NCBI GenBank assembly: GCA_964020085.1
Contig: OZ026607.1
Location: forward strand, 10,326,132 to 10,390,131
Direction of reading: 5' to 3'
DNA length: 64,000 nt
DNA from: Micromussa lordhowensis
Taxonomy: Eukaryota; Cnidaria; Anthozoa; Scleractinia; Lobophylliidae
Numbering within the stretch: position 1 is the first letter of the stretch; every line of letters begins with the position of its first letter. Shown one piece after another: positions 12,801 to 23,389 of this stretch. The notes under the pieces were generated by a model. That model saw only the letters and a program-made list of their open reading frames with translations. It did not search any database and was not told the origin of the DNA. The translations under genes and the position numbers were made by a program.

Positions 12801-14742
12801 ACTGTACTGTACTATCCACTATACTCTACTGTACTCTGCTCTCTACTCTACTCTTCTCTACTATCTACTCTACTCTACTCTACTCTGCCCTGCCCTCCAC
12901 TCTACTCTCTACTCTACTCTACTCTGCTCTACTCTGCTCTCTACTCCACTCTACTATCTATTCTAATCTTTTGTACTATGCTATCTACTCCACTCTACTC
13001 TACTCTGCCCTCTACTTAACTCTCTACTGCTTTCTACTCTCCTCTGCTCTCTAATCTACTCTAATCTACTTTGCTCTACATTTCTCTACTCTATACTCCC
13101 CTACTCTCCATTCTCCACTCTCCACTTTCCACTCTCCACTTTCCACTCTCCACTCTCCACTTTCCACTCTCTATTGTACTCTACTGCACTCTCCACTCTC
13201 TCCTCTCTACTCCACTCTACCCTCCTATCTACTCTACTCTGCTCTGCTCTTTACGCTACTCTCTACTCTACTCTGCTCTACTCTGCTCTACTCTGCTCTC
13301 TACTCCACTCTATTATCTACTCTAATCTTCTGTACTCTGCTTTCTACCCCACTCTACTCTGCTCCCTACTCTCCTCTGCTCTCCAATCTACTCTAATCTA
13401 CTCTGCTCTACATTTCTCTTCTCTATACTCCCTTAATCTCTATTCTCCACTCTCCACTTTCCACTCTCCACTTCCCACTCTCCACTTTCCACTCTTCACT
13501 TTTTACTCTCTATTCTACTCTACTCTACTCTCCACTCTTTACTTTCTACTCTCTACTCTACTCTACTCTACTTGACTCCACTCTAATCCACGCTACTCTA
13601 CTCTATGCTATTCTGCTCTCCTCTACTCTACGAGTAGAGTAGACTAGAGTGGGGTAGAGTAGAGAGTAAATTAGAGAGCAGAGCAGAGTAGAGTAGAGTA
13701 GAGTAGATAGTAGAGTAGAGTACAGTAGAGAGCAGAGTACAGTAGAGTACAGTAGATAGAACAGTAGAGTGGAGAAGAGAAGATAGTAGAGTACAGAAGA
13801 GTAGAGAAGGGTAGAGTAGAGTAGAGTAAAGTGCACAGTGGAGTGGAGATTTGTGGAGGGTTAGCGTTTAACCCTAAACGCTAACACTTAACGCTATAAC
13901 CCTAACCCTCCACTCGTCTCCCCTCTACTGTGCTCTCTACTTTACTCTATTCTACTCTTTTCCACTCTCCTGTACTCTACTATCTTCTCTTCTCTACTGT
14001 ACTGTACTATCTACTGTACTCTACTGTACTCTGCTCTCTACTCTGCTCTTCTCTACTATCTACTCTACTCTACTCTACTCTGCCCTGCTCTCCACTCTAC
14101 TCTCTACTCTACTCTACTCTGCTCTACTCTGCTCTCTACTCCACTCTACTATCTACTCTAATCTTCTGTACTCTACTTTCTACTCCACTCTACTCTGCTT
14201 CCTACTCTCCTCTGCTCTCCAATCTACTCTAATCTACTCTGCTCTACATTTCTCTTCTCTATACTCCCTTACTCTCTATTCTCCACTCTCCACTTTCCAC
14301 TCTCCACTTTCCACTCTCTATTCTACTCTACTCTATTCTCCACTCTCTACTCTCTACTCTCTACTCCCTCCTCTGTACTCTACTCTAGTCTACTTGACTC
14401 CACTCTAATCCAGGCTACTCTACTCTATGCTATTCTGCCCTCCTCTACTCTACGAGTAGAGTAGACTAGAGTAGGGTAGAGTAGAGAGTAAATTAGAGAG
14501 CAGAGCAGAGTAGAGTAGAGTAGAGTAGATAGTAGAGTAGAGTACAGTAGAGAGCAGAGTACAGTAGAGTACAGTAGATAGAACAGTAGAGTGGAGAAGA
14601 GAAGATAGTAGAGTACAGAAGAGTACAGAAGGGTAGAGTAGAGTAGAGTAGAGGGCACAATTGAGTGGAGATTTGTGGAGGGTTAGCGTTTAACCCTAAA
14701 CGCTAACCCTTAACGCTATAACCCTAACCCTAACCGTAACCC
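9801..14742. repeat. Six telomere-like palindromic motifs inside the array
   Basis: A 30-base palindrome, GGGTTAGCGTTTA then ACCC then TAAACGCTAACCC, is followed by CCCTAA-type repeats (TATAACCCTAACCCTAACCG in the longer copies). Copies start at 9801, 11054, 11829, 12651, 13858 and 14680. Those at 11829 and 13858 have shorter CCCTAA tails, and 11829, 12651 and 13858 carry point changes. TTAGGG/CCCTAA is the usual metazoan telomere repeat, so these are short interstitial telomeric blocks embedded in a satellite unit. Confidence 0.88.
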
Positions 14743-15132
14743 TCCACTCGTCTCCCCTCTACTGTGCTCTCTACTCTACTCTATTCTACTCTTTTCCACT
14801 CTCCTGTACTCTACTCTCTTCTCTTCTCTACTGTACTGTACTATCTACTGTACTCTACTGTACTCTGCTCTCTACTCTACTCTTCTCTACTATCTACTCT
14901 ACTCTACTCTACTCTGGCCTGCTCTCCACTCTACTCTCTACTCTACTCTGCTCTGCTCTACTCTGCTCTCTACTCCACTCTACTATCTACTCTGATCTTC
15001 TGTACTCTGCTTTCTACTCCACTCTACTCTACTCTCCCTTCTACTCAACTCTCTACTGGATTCTACTTTCCTCTGCTCTCTAATCTACTCTAAGCTACTT
15101 TGCTCTACTTTACTCTACTCTCTACTCCCTAC

Positions 15133-15352
15133 TCCCTACTCTCCACTCTCCACTCTCCACTCTCCACTCTCCATTCTCCACTCTCCACTCTCCACTCTCC
15201 ACTCTCCACTCTCCACTCTCCACTCTCCACTCTCCACTCTCCACTCTCCACTCTCCACTCTCCACTCTCCACTCTCCACTCTTCACTCTCCACTCTCCAC
15301 TCTCCACTCTCCACTCTCCACTCTCCACTCTCCACTCTTCACTCTTCACTCT
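15133..15352 (+). repeat. Pure CTCCACT heptamer block
   Basis: About 30 head-to-tail copies of the 7-bp word CTCCACT with a few T substitutions close the array. It is the most homogeneous part and therefore probably the most recently expanded. Confidence 0.92.
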
Positions 15353-15418
15353 CTACTCTGTACTCTCTACTCTCTACAGCCACGACATGAAGAGCATGGC
15401 CACAGAATCCACTAGTGA

Positions 15419-15736
15419 GGTCTCTGCCAGCCTTGGTCGAGAGCAGATGTTGGATACTTGGAGAGAGCATTTGCAGCATTTGACAAATGTCCCAACAAAG
15501 ATACAATAGCAACCACCTTGTCCAAAAGTGATGTCCTGCAAGAGATTAGGAACAGAAACACTTTCACAACGACGTACGAGAAGGTGAAAACATCCTCAAG
15601 AAACACACCAAGTGATGTGTTTAGGGTTTGCCTATTTGAGGATGAAGACAATGCCACCACCGTTGTGTTTCCTAGAAAAAAAAAACGAAAAAAGTTGAAA
15701 TTAATCATACAGTTCAGTCAAGCTGAGCTTTTGTAA
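15419..15736 (+). CDS. Hypothetical protein fragment with basic tail
   Basis: An open frame of about 105 codons begins after an in-frame TGA at 15416 and has no ATG near its start, so it is an exon or a fragment. It reads as a helical domain (ADVGYLERAFAAF near the start, TTTYEKVKTSSRN near residue 60), an acidic FEDEDN patch and a strongly basic RKKKRKK run near the end that could be a nuclear localisation signal. Composition looks protein-like, unlike the array before it. I do not recognise the family. It could be the last exon of a host gene or a piece of a transposase-associated protein. Confidence 0.35.
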   Translation, partial: GLCQPWSRADVGYLERAFAAFDKCPNKDTIATTLSKSDVLQEIRNRNTFTTTYEKVKTSSRNTPSDVFRVCLFEDEDNATTVVFPRKKKRKKLKLIIQFSQAELL

Positions 15737-17306
15737 AATTTATTGTAAATATAATTGTATAATACTAAGACCTAAATTATTTCTTATTTATTGTACATAG
15801 AATTGAACATAGAATTGTAAATATTTTAATTGTACATACAATTGTAAATATTGTAAATACTTCCTGGTGACAATGAGTCGGGCTGGTGACCCGATGATAC
15901 CCTCTGGAGACTGAAAAGTTTGTCAGGGATCAAACACGAGCCAGGGTAGCCAACCCCTGGGGAGTGCCCCACAAACATGTTCAGTCTACAGGTAATACTC
16001 TTGTCATTTGATACGGCAAGGGGGGACTGGGAAACCATGAATTTTTTCCTGTCACAGTAGTCGTACCTTTTTGCGGTTGAGAGGCTTGCGTGCCTTTATG
16101 AACCTAAGACTTGTCCAGGTCTGAAGGGGAGAGGCCAGACTAAAGGGACTACGGAAGCAGCAAAAAAAGAAATAAAGTTCTCGACACTTTTATTTTACAG
16201 TTCATTGAGAATTGTTTGTTATCTCAGTTGCATTATTAGCCTGCAACACATTGTGCAGGTTGCAGGCTCTTCTACACCAGGTAAGCATTATGGGACTGTT
16301 TCATTCTGCTTGGTTTTAGCCTTCAACTGCAAGGTGCAGGTTGCAGGCTTTCAAAAGTTGGACCCTACTAACTTAAGCCAATAATGTCTCAAGAAAAGTT
16401 TGATCACATCTTTTCCAACATACTCTTGAAAACCTGCCACACAGAATTCTACTAACATGCCTTGAAGAAGGAAACTTTCATATCCTTTTGGGACACATTA
16501 CAAATGTTCAATGTTAGTTTATGTTACTTACGCATACGCTCAAAAAAAATTTGATATAAAGTCTCGTTTTTAGCTCAAATGAAACTCGCTCAAATGAAAA
16601 TTAGAAAAAAGTCCAAAAAACTGTACTGTTCAATAAGCAATATTTGTCTCATTTGCATTGTTAGCCCGCAACTTGCGATGGTTGCAGGCATCCAAAAATT
16701 GCAGAATTAAAGACACTTTGTGACGGCGCTGCCTTGCAAAGGATGTAGGATGCTGTCGTCTCGCCACACATAATTCTGCTAACGAATGAAACTTTAGTAT
16801 CCTTGTGGGACACATTACAAATGTTCAATGTTAAGTATGATACTTACGCATGCGCGTAAAAAAAATTGATATCAAGTCTCATTTTTCAAATGAAACTTGC
16901 AGCAATGATAAACATTACTCACGGCTACAAGATGATGGGTGAATGACAGTCAAAATCTTATGGGATAGCAGGACTGGGTTGCAAAGCGATTTTTGAGAGT
17001 GTCTGAAAGACTTTATTTCACTTAGTTTACCGCAAAAATAGATCTTTTAGCTATAAACTAACTAAAAGAAAGTCTTTTAGACACTTTCAAAATTAACCTA
17101 AACACCTCTCGAAACAAATCAAAGGCTCCTGTGAGCCAGCTCATGGATGAATTGGATGAATGTAGAAAAATTAGTTGAATAAAAAAAGAAGAGGAATTGA
17201 TCATTGTGGAGTTCTTCTTGGTACAGAAGTGAAAAACAGGAAAATAAACATCCTCTAATGCATTGGTTCTGATGCCCAGTGATTGCTTATTTGATACCCT
17301 TTAGGT
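15737..17306. other. No gene; short hairpin repeats
   Basis: No open frame of note. 15740-15865 is rich in repeated TTGTAAAT and TTGTACAT words. 15866-16190 is GC-richer unique sequence that I cannot assign. Confidence 0.4.
16239..16895. repeat. Duplicated segment with GCCTGCAAC hairpins
   Basis: Two diverged copies about 300-400 bp apart share GGGACACATTACAAATGTTC, ACTTACGCAT and CTCATTTTT/TCAAATGAAACT (near 16490-16580 and 16803-16893). Each is preceded by small hairpins of the type GCCTGCAAC..GTTGCAGGC (16241-16268, 16320-16349 and 16663-16689). This looks like a tandemly duplicated non-autonomous element. Confidence 0.6.
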
Positions 17307-17587
17307 AAAAGTCAGGTCTTCATACAGGATAAGTGGTCCACCAGGCAGGAGCTTATTCGGTTTCTTTAGCATGAAGCGACCAGGATTAATTCTATTCCTC
17401 CCTGGATGGAATGCTAGTCCGCAGCAGGGTTGTAAACCCCCAGCATTAAGTTTATACACCGGGGTAGGGAGAGGCACAGTGAGAGTAAAGTGCTTTGCCT
17501 AACAGTACACCACAATGTCCCTGGGCTCGAACCTGGACTGCTCAATCCGAAGACAAGCACACTAACCACGAGGCCACCATGCCTCCC
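17307..17587 (-). mobile_element. tRNA-derived SINE with 11-bp target duplication
   Basis: On the minus strand the element starts GGGAGGCATGGTGGCCTCGT. It carries an A box (TGGCCTCGTGGTTAG, 17562-17576) and a B box (GGTTCGAGCCC, 17523-17533) about 30 bases apart, as in a pol III promoter. A tRNA-unrelated body follows to 17307, rich in GTAAACCCCC and CATCCAGG words. The direct repeat ACCCTTTAGGT lies at 17296-17306 and 17588-17598 and defines both ends precisely. There is no long poly(A) tail. Confidence 0.85.
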
Positions 17588-17598
17588 ACCCTTTAGGT

Positions 17599-19140
17599 GG
17601 CTGAATTTGCTCTATATAAATTACAAATAACTATTAATTACATAATTGAGAATAGATTTCAAATGAGTGCAACAACAAAATGAGGATGAACACTGCTTTT
17701 ATAAGGAGCATTTTCCTTCTTATTAAGTCCACTGAAATACTTACTAGCATATTGTAGCACATAAAGCTAAGAGGAGACATCCTGGCCAGCAGTCTCCCAT
17801 ACAGACACATCATACAATTTTTGCTCAGTTATAAATAACAATCTTATAGGAGCAGGACACACATGCAGTAAACGTACAGCATGATAACCACCATTTTAAG
17901 AACTGAATGGAAATTCAACCAGGTATAATCTGGAACAGTTAGGACAGCTTATACTTCAATTAAATATTGCAAGATTTGTGCATGTATTTTATTTTAGAGA
18001 CAAATTCAGCTTTTGTGTTCCTTAATGATGGGTTCTTAAACTAGTTTCATTTCATTGTAGTCCTAACAAAAGGACTAATTGTGCTTCTCCACAATTTTTA
18101 GTTTCTGTACAATTTCTGTATTCCACTCTAAAGCTATAAGTTCATTTCTTGAGTCAAGTTGTGACACACATAGTGAGTTTAGATGGATTTAACTTGTTGA
18201 CATTCTTGACTTTAAGAAACATACATGGATAAAATTCCCATTGAGTGCTTCCAACTCTAATTAATTATACATGCAGCTTGGAGAGCCATTTTATATTGCT
18301 TGTAACCAATGTCTTTGCAAAGAATGAGTTTCAACAGTTCAAGTGTCAGCTGACACATGTCTTGAAAGCATCTTATTCTCTTTGTCAGCAGGAGAATTCC
18401 ACATCCATCTGTAAATCTCAGATTAACTCCATGAAGTTTTCAGGGTAACTTGTTAACACCAGTTTCTACTAAGTCTTTTGATATTATATTTGGCAGCTGA
18501 TAAACAGTAAGGTTGTTGTGAATATTAACATTTGCTTACTGTCACATGTATATTGTAGTTGTTACTGCAGTGTTCATCTGGAGTGAGTAAATGTAGATGC
18601 TCAATAGTACAACTTGCTTTCCCTGCAATACACAATAAAGATAATAGTGACACATTAAATGGTTATACACTGTATGTAGAAAAAAATATGAATATCTTTA
18701 ATTTGTTTCCCTTTCTACCCCCCCTCCTTGGTAATAAAAATAAGTTACTAAATAAGCAGTGTCCCAGTGTATTTCTTACTTTTCTGGAAAGAGTTTAAGA
18801 AAGGAAATGCCAGTTAAGAAACCTTGGGGCTAAAATAATCCTTTTAACCTCGGAAAAATGTATTGTTATGTACAGCATCTGTACATTGTGGTACAGTTAA
18901 ATGTAATTTTTAATTTCTATGAAGACTAGGAATTTAGAGACATGAATAGCATAGTAAATTCACACCATTCTTTGTTTCTGCCAATTTATTTTCTGATTGT
19001 TTTGCCATGTGATTTAAATAGTTCCTTGATACATTTAGATACATGTATTTATTTGTTATGTACATGTAAAGTTTCCATATTTGGCTAAATTGTGTATTAA
19101 GAATGATCTCGTATAGGGAAATATTCAAACAGCTTTCATG
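17599..19140. other. No gene seen
   Basis: AT-rich unique-looking sequence. Open frames at 18245-18448, 18559-18798 and 18934-19128 are short and lack motifs. I see no repeat structure. Confidence 0.45.
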
Positions 19141-20404
19141 GAAATATAAATAGGCTTATGATCACTGTAGGAAGACTCCTGGGTACCTGCTGACTGCACA
19201 CATTGTGGCACATTGGTATAAACGTGATCTATCTGTGTACTGTAGTCGGTAGTGAACTGGTTAATCAACTGAGTGCATCCTTTGTCTGTTGTAAAATATT
19301 TTTTAGAGCCTTTTGTTCTGAATTTCCCTGTATTAGATCAATATTGAAGTTGCCAAGCAGCACAGTTGGAATTGTAGGTTCTATTAATACTGAGTTGTGA
19401 AGATGAGTGAGAGCATGAATTAAATGTGACATTGTAACTTTAGTTTTCGAGCGATAGATACCAATGACGTGAATATTTGGAATTGGTTGGCTTAACACCA
19501 TAACAGTAATTTCCAATTTATTAAAGTTATATCTGTATGGAATTTTAGTTCAAATCATTCTTAATACACACAGCGGTTCCATAGCAAGTTCTTGTGTTAG
19601 AGTGATTAACGTCATTTCTGTAAAGAGTAAATTCACTCAGCTGATACAGTATGTATCAGCTCTATCTAACAAGCAAAGTTTTGATTCAACAAAAATGTTT
19701 AAATCAGCTTTTTGAATGTTGTAATCACTTTGCACATCATCTGCGTAAAGGTACAGAGATCTAACATTCTGAAACAAGATTGCTTTTGTTTGGTGTAAAT
19801 TGTCAGTCTGTAACACTGCTAAAGGCACAAGGCTTACTCATTTCACTTTTAACTTTTTCACTAACTTTTATTTTGTTTTTATTCGAATTAAGAATATGCA
19901 GTGCAGAGCTGTTTCGTACATGGCTCAAGCCAACATAATGCATGTGCTCTGTTGTGGATGCTGGAAAAGCAACAACCACCTCATTTAATGTGTCGCCTTG
20001 TCAACGGTGAATAGTCGGGTCTAAGTGGAAATTGGTGACAGAGAATTTGGACTTGACTTTTTTTATTGACTCAAAATTGTCTTGTTACTTCCAATACTGG
20101 TGTCCAATTTCTATTTTTATCATACATTCAACTCTCTAACTCTTTTCTGATTGGCCGAAAGCCTAAAGTGAATTTTCGAAATCAGCGCTCATGACGTCAT
20201 AACCGCAGATTATACAATAATCATGTCAAGGTCACGGGTAATCATGTCAAAGTCACGGGTTATCATGTCATGTATGACCGCAGTGCATGATTTCCAAGGG
20301 TAATCATTTCAACTTTGCATGATTCGTGTTGCTTGCCGTCAGTGAAGAAGCAGAAACATGACTTCCAAGTTTTTGCGTTCGTTCAATGTATAATAAAACA
20401 ATTA

Positions 20405-20540
20405 TTAGATTCAGTTTTTGTGAAATCCAGAATAATCAAGGTCTCGGTAAGGGTTATCAGCCTCAGCCTTCGACTTCGCCTGATAACCCTTACCTCGACC
20501 TTGATTATTCTGGATATCACAAAAACTTCATCCAATAATT
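20405..20540. mobile_element. Foldback MITE inside the Helentron
   Basis: Arms of about 58 bp (TTTTTGTGAAATCCAGAATA and GGTAAGGGTTATCAG on the left, their reverse complements on the right) surround a short centre at 20462-20485. It interrupts the helicase C-terminal coding sequence. Confidence 0.8.
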
Positions 20541-21272
20541 CTTTAGTAGTTGCCTTGTACAAATGTGCATTTTCTCTATGCTGGTTTCTGCCAATGTCAG
20601 GATGTGGAAATGAGACCCAAATAATCCTTGGTCTGGTGGAATTTTCAACTCTTTAGTCTATGTATTCTATGACACACCCTGCACCATTGGTGACTCCGTC
20701 AGTCACATCAAGATTAGTTGTCAAGTCATATTTTGCTGCAGTTGCTACTGACACTAGCTAATATAAACCATTGTCTTGGTTGGATCATCAGGGATTTTGT
20801 TTTTCATTTGTTTCTTGAGATCATCAGACATATTCCCAACTACAATGTCCACATACTTAATCTGAGCTTTATCAGCTTTGGAAAGGGTATACAGAGAACT
20901 GTTGTGAGCATCTACAGATGCGTTTGTAGTAAATAAATGTGCCATGTTCATAGGGTAATTATCTTGTCCAGGCCCCACTTTCAGAAGTCTTTGTTTCAAA
21001 ATGGCTATATCATCTTCAGAGTGCTTTCCCTCTCTCAAACGATTGAGTAACTGAGCAAATTCTTTGTCATCTTTTTGTCTCATTATTTCTGTCAATTCAA
21101 AGAGGGTGAAGTACTCAGTCCAAATGTTAGTTGCAAATCCATCGTACCCAGATTGGGAATTTTCAAAGATCCACTTATCAAAAGCTGCCTTGAGCTGGAA
21201 AAGATCTCCAAAAGTTACCAAGCTTATTCCACCAAATGGTTCATTAGTTCCCATAATTTGTTGTAATCTTAA

Positions 21273-22036
21273 AGTGCCTATGAAGTGAAAAATAATTTGT
21301 GCTTATTTGAAAAGCCTTTCAAAATACAGAAGGATGACATTTTTCTTTTTGAAATATCTGTTTTTGTTTTAGAGATATTGAGGTTTTCCTATTATGCAAA
21401 TTAGATCAGCGACGACGTCATATTGTTTGCAACTAAAAAGTGGAAAATACTGAATAAACGATATCTCTGGAAATATTGAAGCAGTGTTCTTGAAACTTGG
21501 CACCACAAATGTGCATCAAAAAAGAAACAAAATGACACCCTTAGTGCTGTTGCCATGACAATGGTTTTGCCGCTGGTGCTGTTTCAATAAAAACAGAAAT
21601 TCCCAGTTTTGTCTTAAAACAAGGACCATCTACCCTGCCCAATCTAATGATGGCAGTAAAGACAATATAAGAACTATGTCTGTTTTAAGTAGGACCCTTT
21701 GGCTCACTTAAGAGATTGCAAATGGGATATTTACTTTTTTGACTGAGAGAGACTGGAGCCAAAAGAGTTGCTATAGCAACAGCATTTAGTGTGTCATTTT
21801 GTTTCTTTTTTGATGCATTGTGGTGCCAAGTTTCAAGAACACTGCTTCAATATTTCCAGAGATATCATTTATTCAGTATTTTCCACTTTTCAGTTGCAAA
21901 CAATATGACATCATCACTAGAAAAAACTCAATATCTCTAAAACGAAAAAAGATATTTCAAAAAGAAAAACACCATTCTTCTGTATTTTGAAAGGCCTTCC
22001 AAATAAGCACAAATTATTTTTCACTTCATAGGCACT
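21273..22036. mobile_element. 764 bp long-TIR MITE with TTAA target duplication
   Basis: Terminal inverted repeats of about 250 bp begin AGTGCCTATGAAGTGAAAAA and are flanked by TTAA at 21269-21272 and 22037-22040. The arms share CTGAATAAACGATATCTCTG-like and GGTGCCAAGTTTCAAGAACA-like blocks in opposite orientation. TTAA duplications are used by piggyBac and Kolobok transposons; with TIRs this long I favour a Kolobok-type non-autonomous element. It sits inside the helicase gene, and coding sequence resumes on both sides. Confidence 0.85.
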
Positions 22037-22084
22037 TTAAGTTCAAATGTTGAACATGCCACTACCAACCATAGAAAGCTCATC

Positions 22085-22190
22085 AGGCAGGTACAAAAGT
22101 CGGACCGGATCAACTCGGATCCCTGATTGGAATATATTCTTATCAAAATCAGCGATCCGAGTTGATCCGGTCCGACTTTTGTATCTGCCT
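22085..22190. mobile_element. Foldback MITE upstream of the Walker B region
   Basis: Two 43-bp arms (AGGCAGGTACAAAAGTCGGA.. and its inverse ending TGTATCTGCCT) are separated by about 20 bases. The arms are nearly perfect, including CCGGATCAACTCGGAT. It inserted at the point where the helicase frame is lost. Confidence 0.8.
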
Positions 22191-22658
22191 ACACAGAGCT
22201 GTACCAGTGCTTCTTTCCGAACGAAATAATCCCTCTCGTATAAAAGGCATAGTAAAAAATACGGCGCAACTTAGCTTCCGATGATTGTACAGCGTTCATT
22301 CCCCGTTGCATTGTTTCCTCCTCCAGATGACATTTTAAAAGACTTTAAATGATTCGTCCGCGATCGTGACATCGTCGCTTTTTAGCATCGTGGCTTTAAA
22401 GGTTTTGGAGCGAGCATCGTAGCTTTCAGTGTTTCAATGTCCATTGCCGAGGCTAGTCATCCTTAAATGACCTTAAATTGATAATTTTCCATTTTACCAC
22501 TTTACGAAGGTCTAACTGAACTAAAAACCATCCTCCTGCCGCGTTACGCTATGCTGCCGCACAAAAATGGTAAAGTACGTCCTTCTAATCTTTCCATGTC
22601 CATTTGTCGCAGCTACTGTTGCTTAGCTTAACAATTTTCCATTTTTCGACTCCACGGA
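22191..22658. other. No gene seen
   Basis: Mixed-composition sequence between the Helentron and a LINE fragment. I see no open frame or repeat that I can name. Confidence 0.4.
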
Positions 22659-22994
22659 TTGAACCAAGAACCAAGATTTCTCCACTGTACTGAATCTAAC
22701 GCTTTTTGGTTAGAATTCAACAGCTGGTGGTGCCTAAAATATCAACAAGTTATCACTTTGACGGAATGTGTCGTCCTCTATGGATATCATAATAACATCA
22801 AAAACAAGCAGGCACTAAATGTCACTCTCCTCCTCGCCAAATATCACATTTTCGCTACAAGTTCATGCGACGGCAAGCTATCTTTTGAAAGGTTTCTTCT
22901 CCACCTCCAAAACCACCTAGAGATTTTAAAACAAAGTTATACAGCTGCAAACAAATCACATCATTTTTTTTCAATATACGGCAATCTGTTGTAA
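22659..22994 (+). pseudogene. LINE ORF2 C-terminal fragment
   Basis: The 111-codon frame contains FWLEFNSWW, ITLTECVVLYG and LLLAKYHIFATSSCDGKLSF followed by a helical FLLHLQNHLEILKQ. This pattern is typical of the region after the reverse transcriptase in L1/Tx1-like LINEs. Only this C-terminal piece is present, as expected of a 5'-truncated copy, and the AT-rich 22995-23385 may be its 3' UTR. Confidence 0.6.
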
Positions 22995-23389
22995 TCCTAT
23001 GTTTCGCTCCTTTTCCATTTTGCGTTAATCTTACTACAATAGACGCATTTGCCTCGGTTTATTTTGCGTTTGTTTGTTGTTATTGTTTGTTTTTTTTTAC
23101 CCCTATGTTAGGTTAGCGCTGTAAATACAAATAAATACACAAAGAAATAAGTTTCACACTCTTTTGTCAGCCCTTTGGATTGTAGTCATTGTAAAGCTGT
23201 GTGCACTGTAGAATGCATTGTGAAGTCGTTAGCATTGTAAAAGTAAGGTAGTTATCATAAAGTGGTATGTATCGTAAAAAGTAATGTAGGTTTTTTTTTC
23301 GGTTTTAGTAACTAAAAACTAGTAGTGAGATGTGTACTTAAGAGAAAATGTTAATATTTTTCGTTGTAAAAAAAACAAACACAAAAAAA

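Larger units (their letters stand above)
8880..15372. repeat. Strand-switching CT/GA-rich higher-order satellite
   Basis: The array is built from 5-bp (TCTAC) and 7-bp (CTCCACT, CTCCACTTT, TCTCTAC) pyrimidine-rich words. At six places the plus strand turns abruptly purine-rich (about 9578-9800, 10830-11053, 11613-11828, 12424-12650, 13631-13857 and 14456-14679), each time at the near-palindrome CTACTCTACGAGTAGAGTAG. It turns back at a telomere-like palindrome. The higher-order unit is thus pyrimidine block, palindrome, purine block, telomeric palindrome. Unit starts are 775 to 1253 bp apart. All open frames here (strings of Leu, Tyr, Ser and Thr) are repeat artefacts; the purine block gives a near-identical 77-codon minus-strand frame each time. 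Confidence 0.93.
19150..22085 (-). pseudogene. Helentron remnant: PIF1-like helicase plus EEP endonuclease
   Basis: Reading the minus strand from 22085 to 19150, in several frames, the order is as follows. DELSMVGSGMFN at about 22075-22042 is the Walker B region of a PIF1 helicase. FGGISLVTFGDLFQL at about 21238 continues it, then TNIWTEYFTLFELTEIMRQ and a long C-terminal helicase region to about 20560. EVVVAFPASTTEHMHYVGLS at about 19980 is helicase motif VI. An endonuclease/exonuclease/phosphatase domain follows, with VGIYRSKTK-like and LLGNFNIDL motifs at 19450-19330 and a terminal SDHKP near 19160. Helicase followed by an apurinic-type endonuclease on one polypeptide is the Helentron (Helitron2) plan. 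The Rep/HUH part is missing. Frameshifts, stops and three inserted MITEs make it inactive. Confidence 0.75.

Noticed and set aside
8880..15372. Many long open frames on both strands in the CT-rich array
   Set aside because: They are made only of Leu, Ser, Tyr, Thr and Pro (or Glu, Val, Trp and Arg on the other strand) and follow the 5- and 7-bp repeat periods; absence of stops is a composition effect.
15866..16150. Possible small nuclear RNA or other structured RNA
   Set aside because: GC-richer than its surroundings, but I could not fit it to any known RNA gene and saw no promoter elements.
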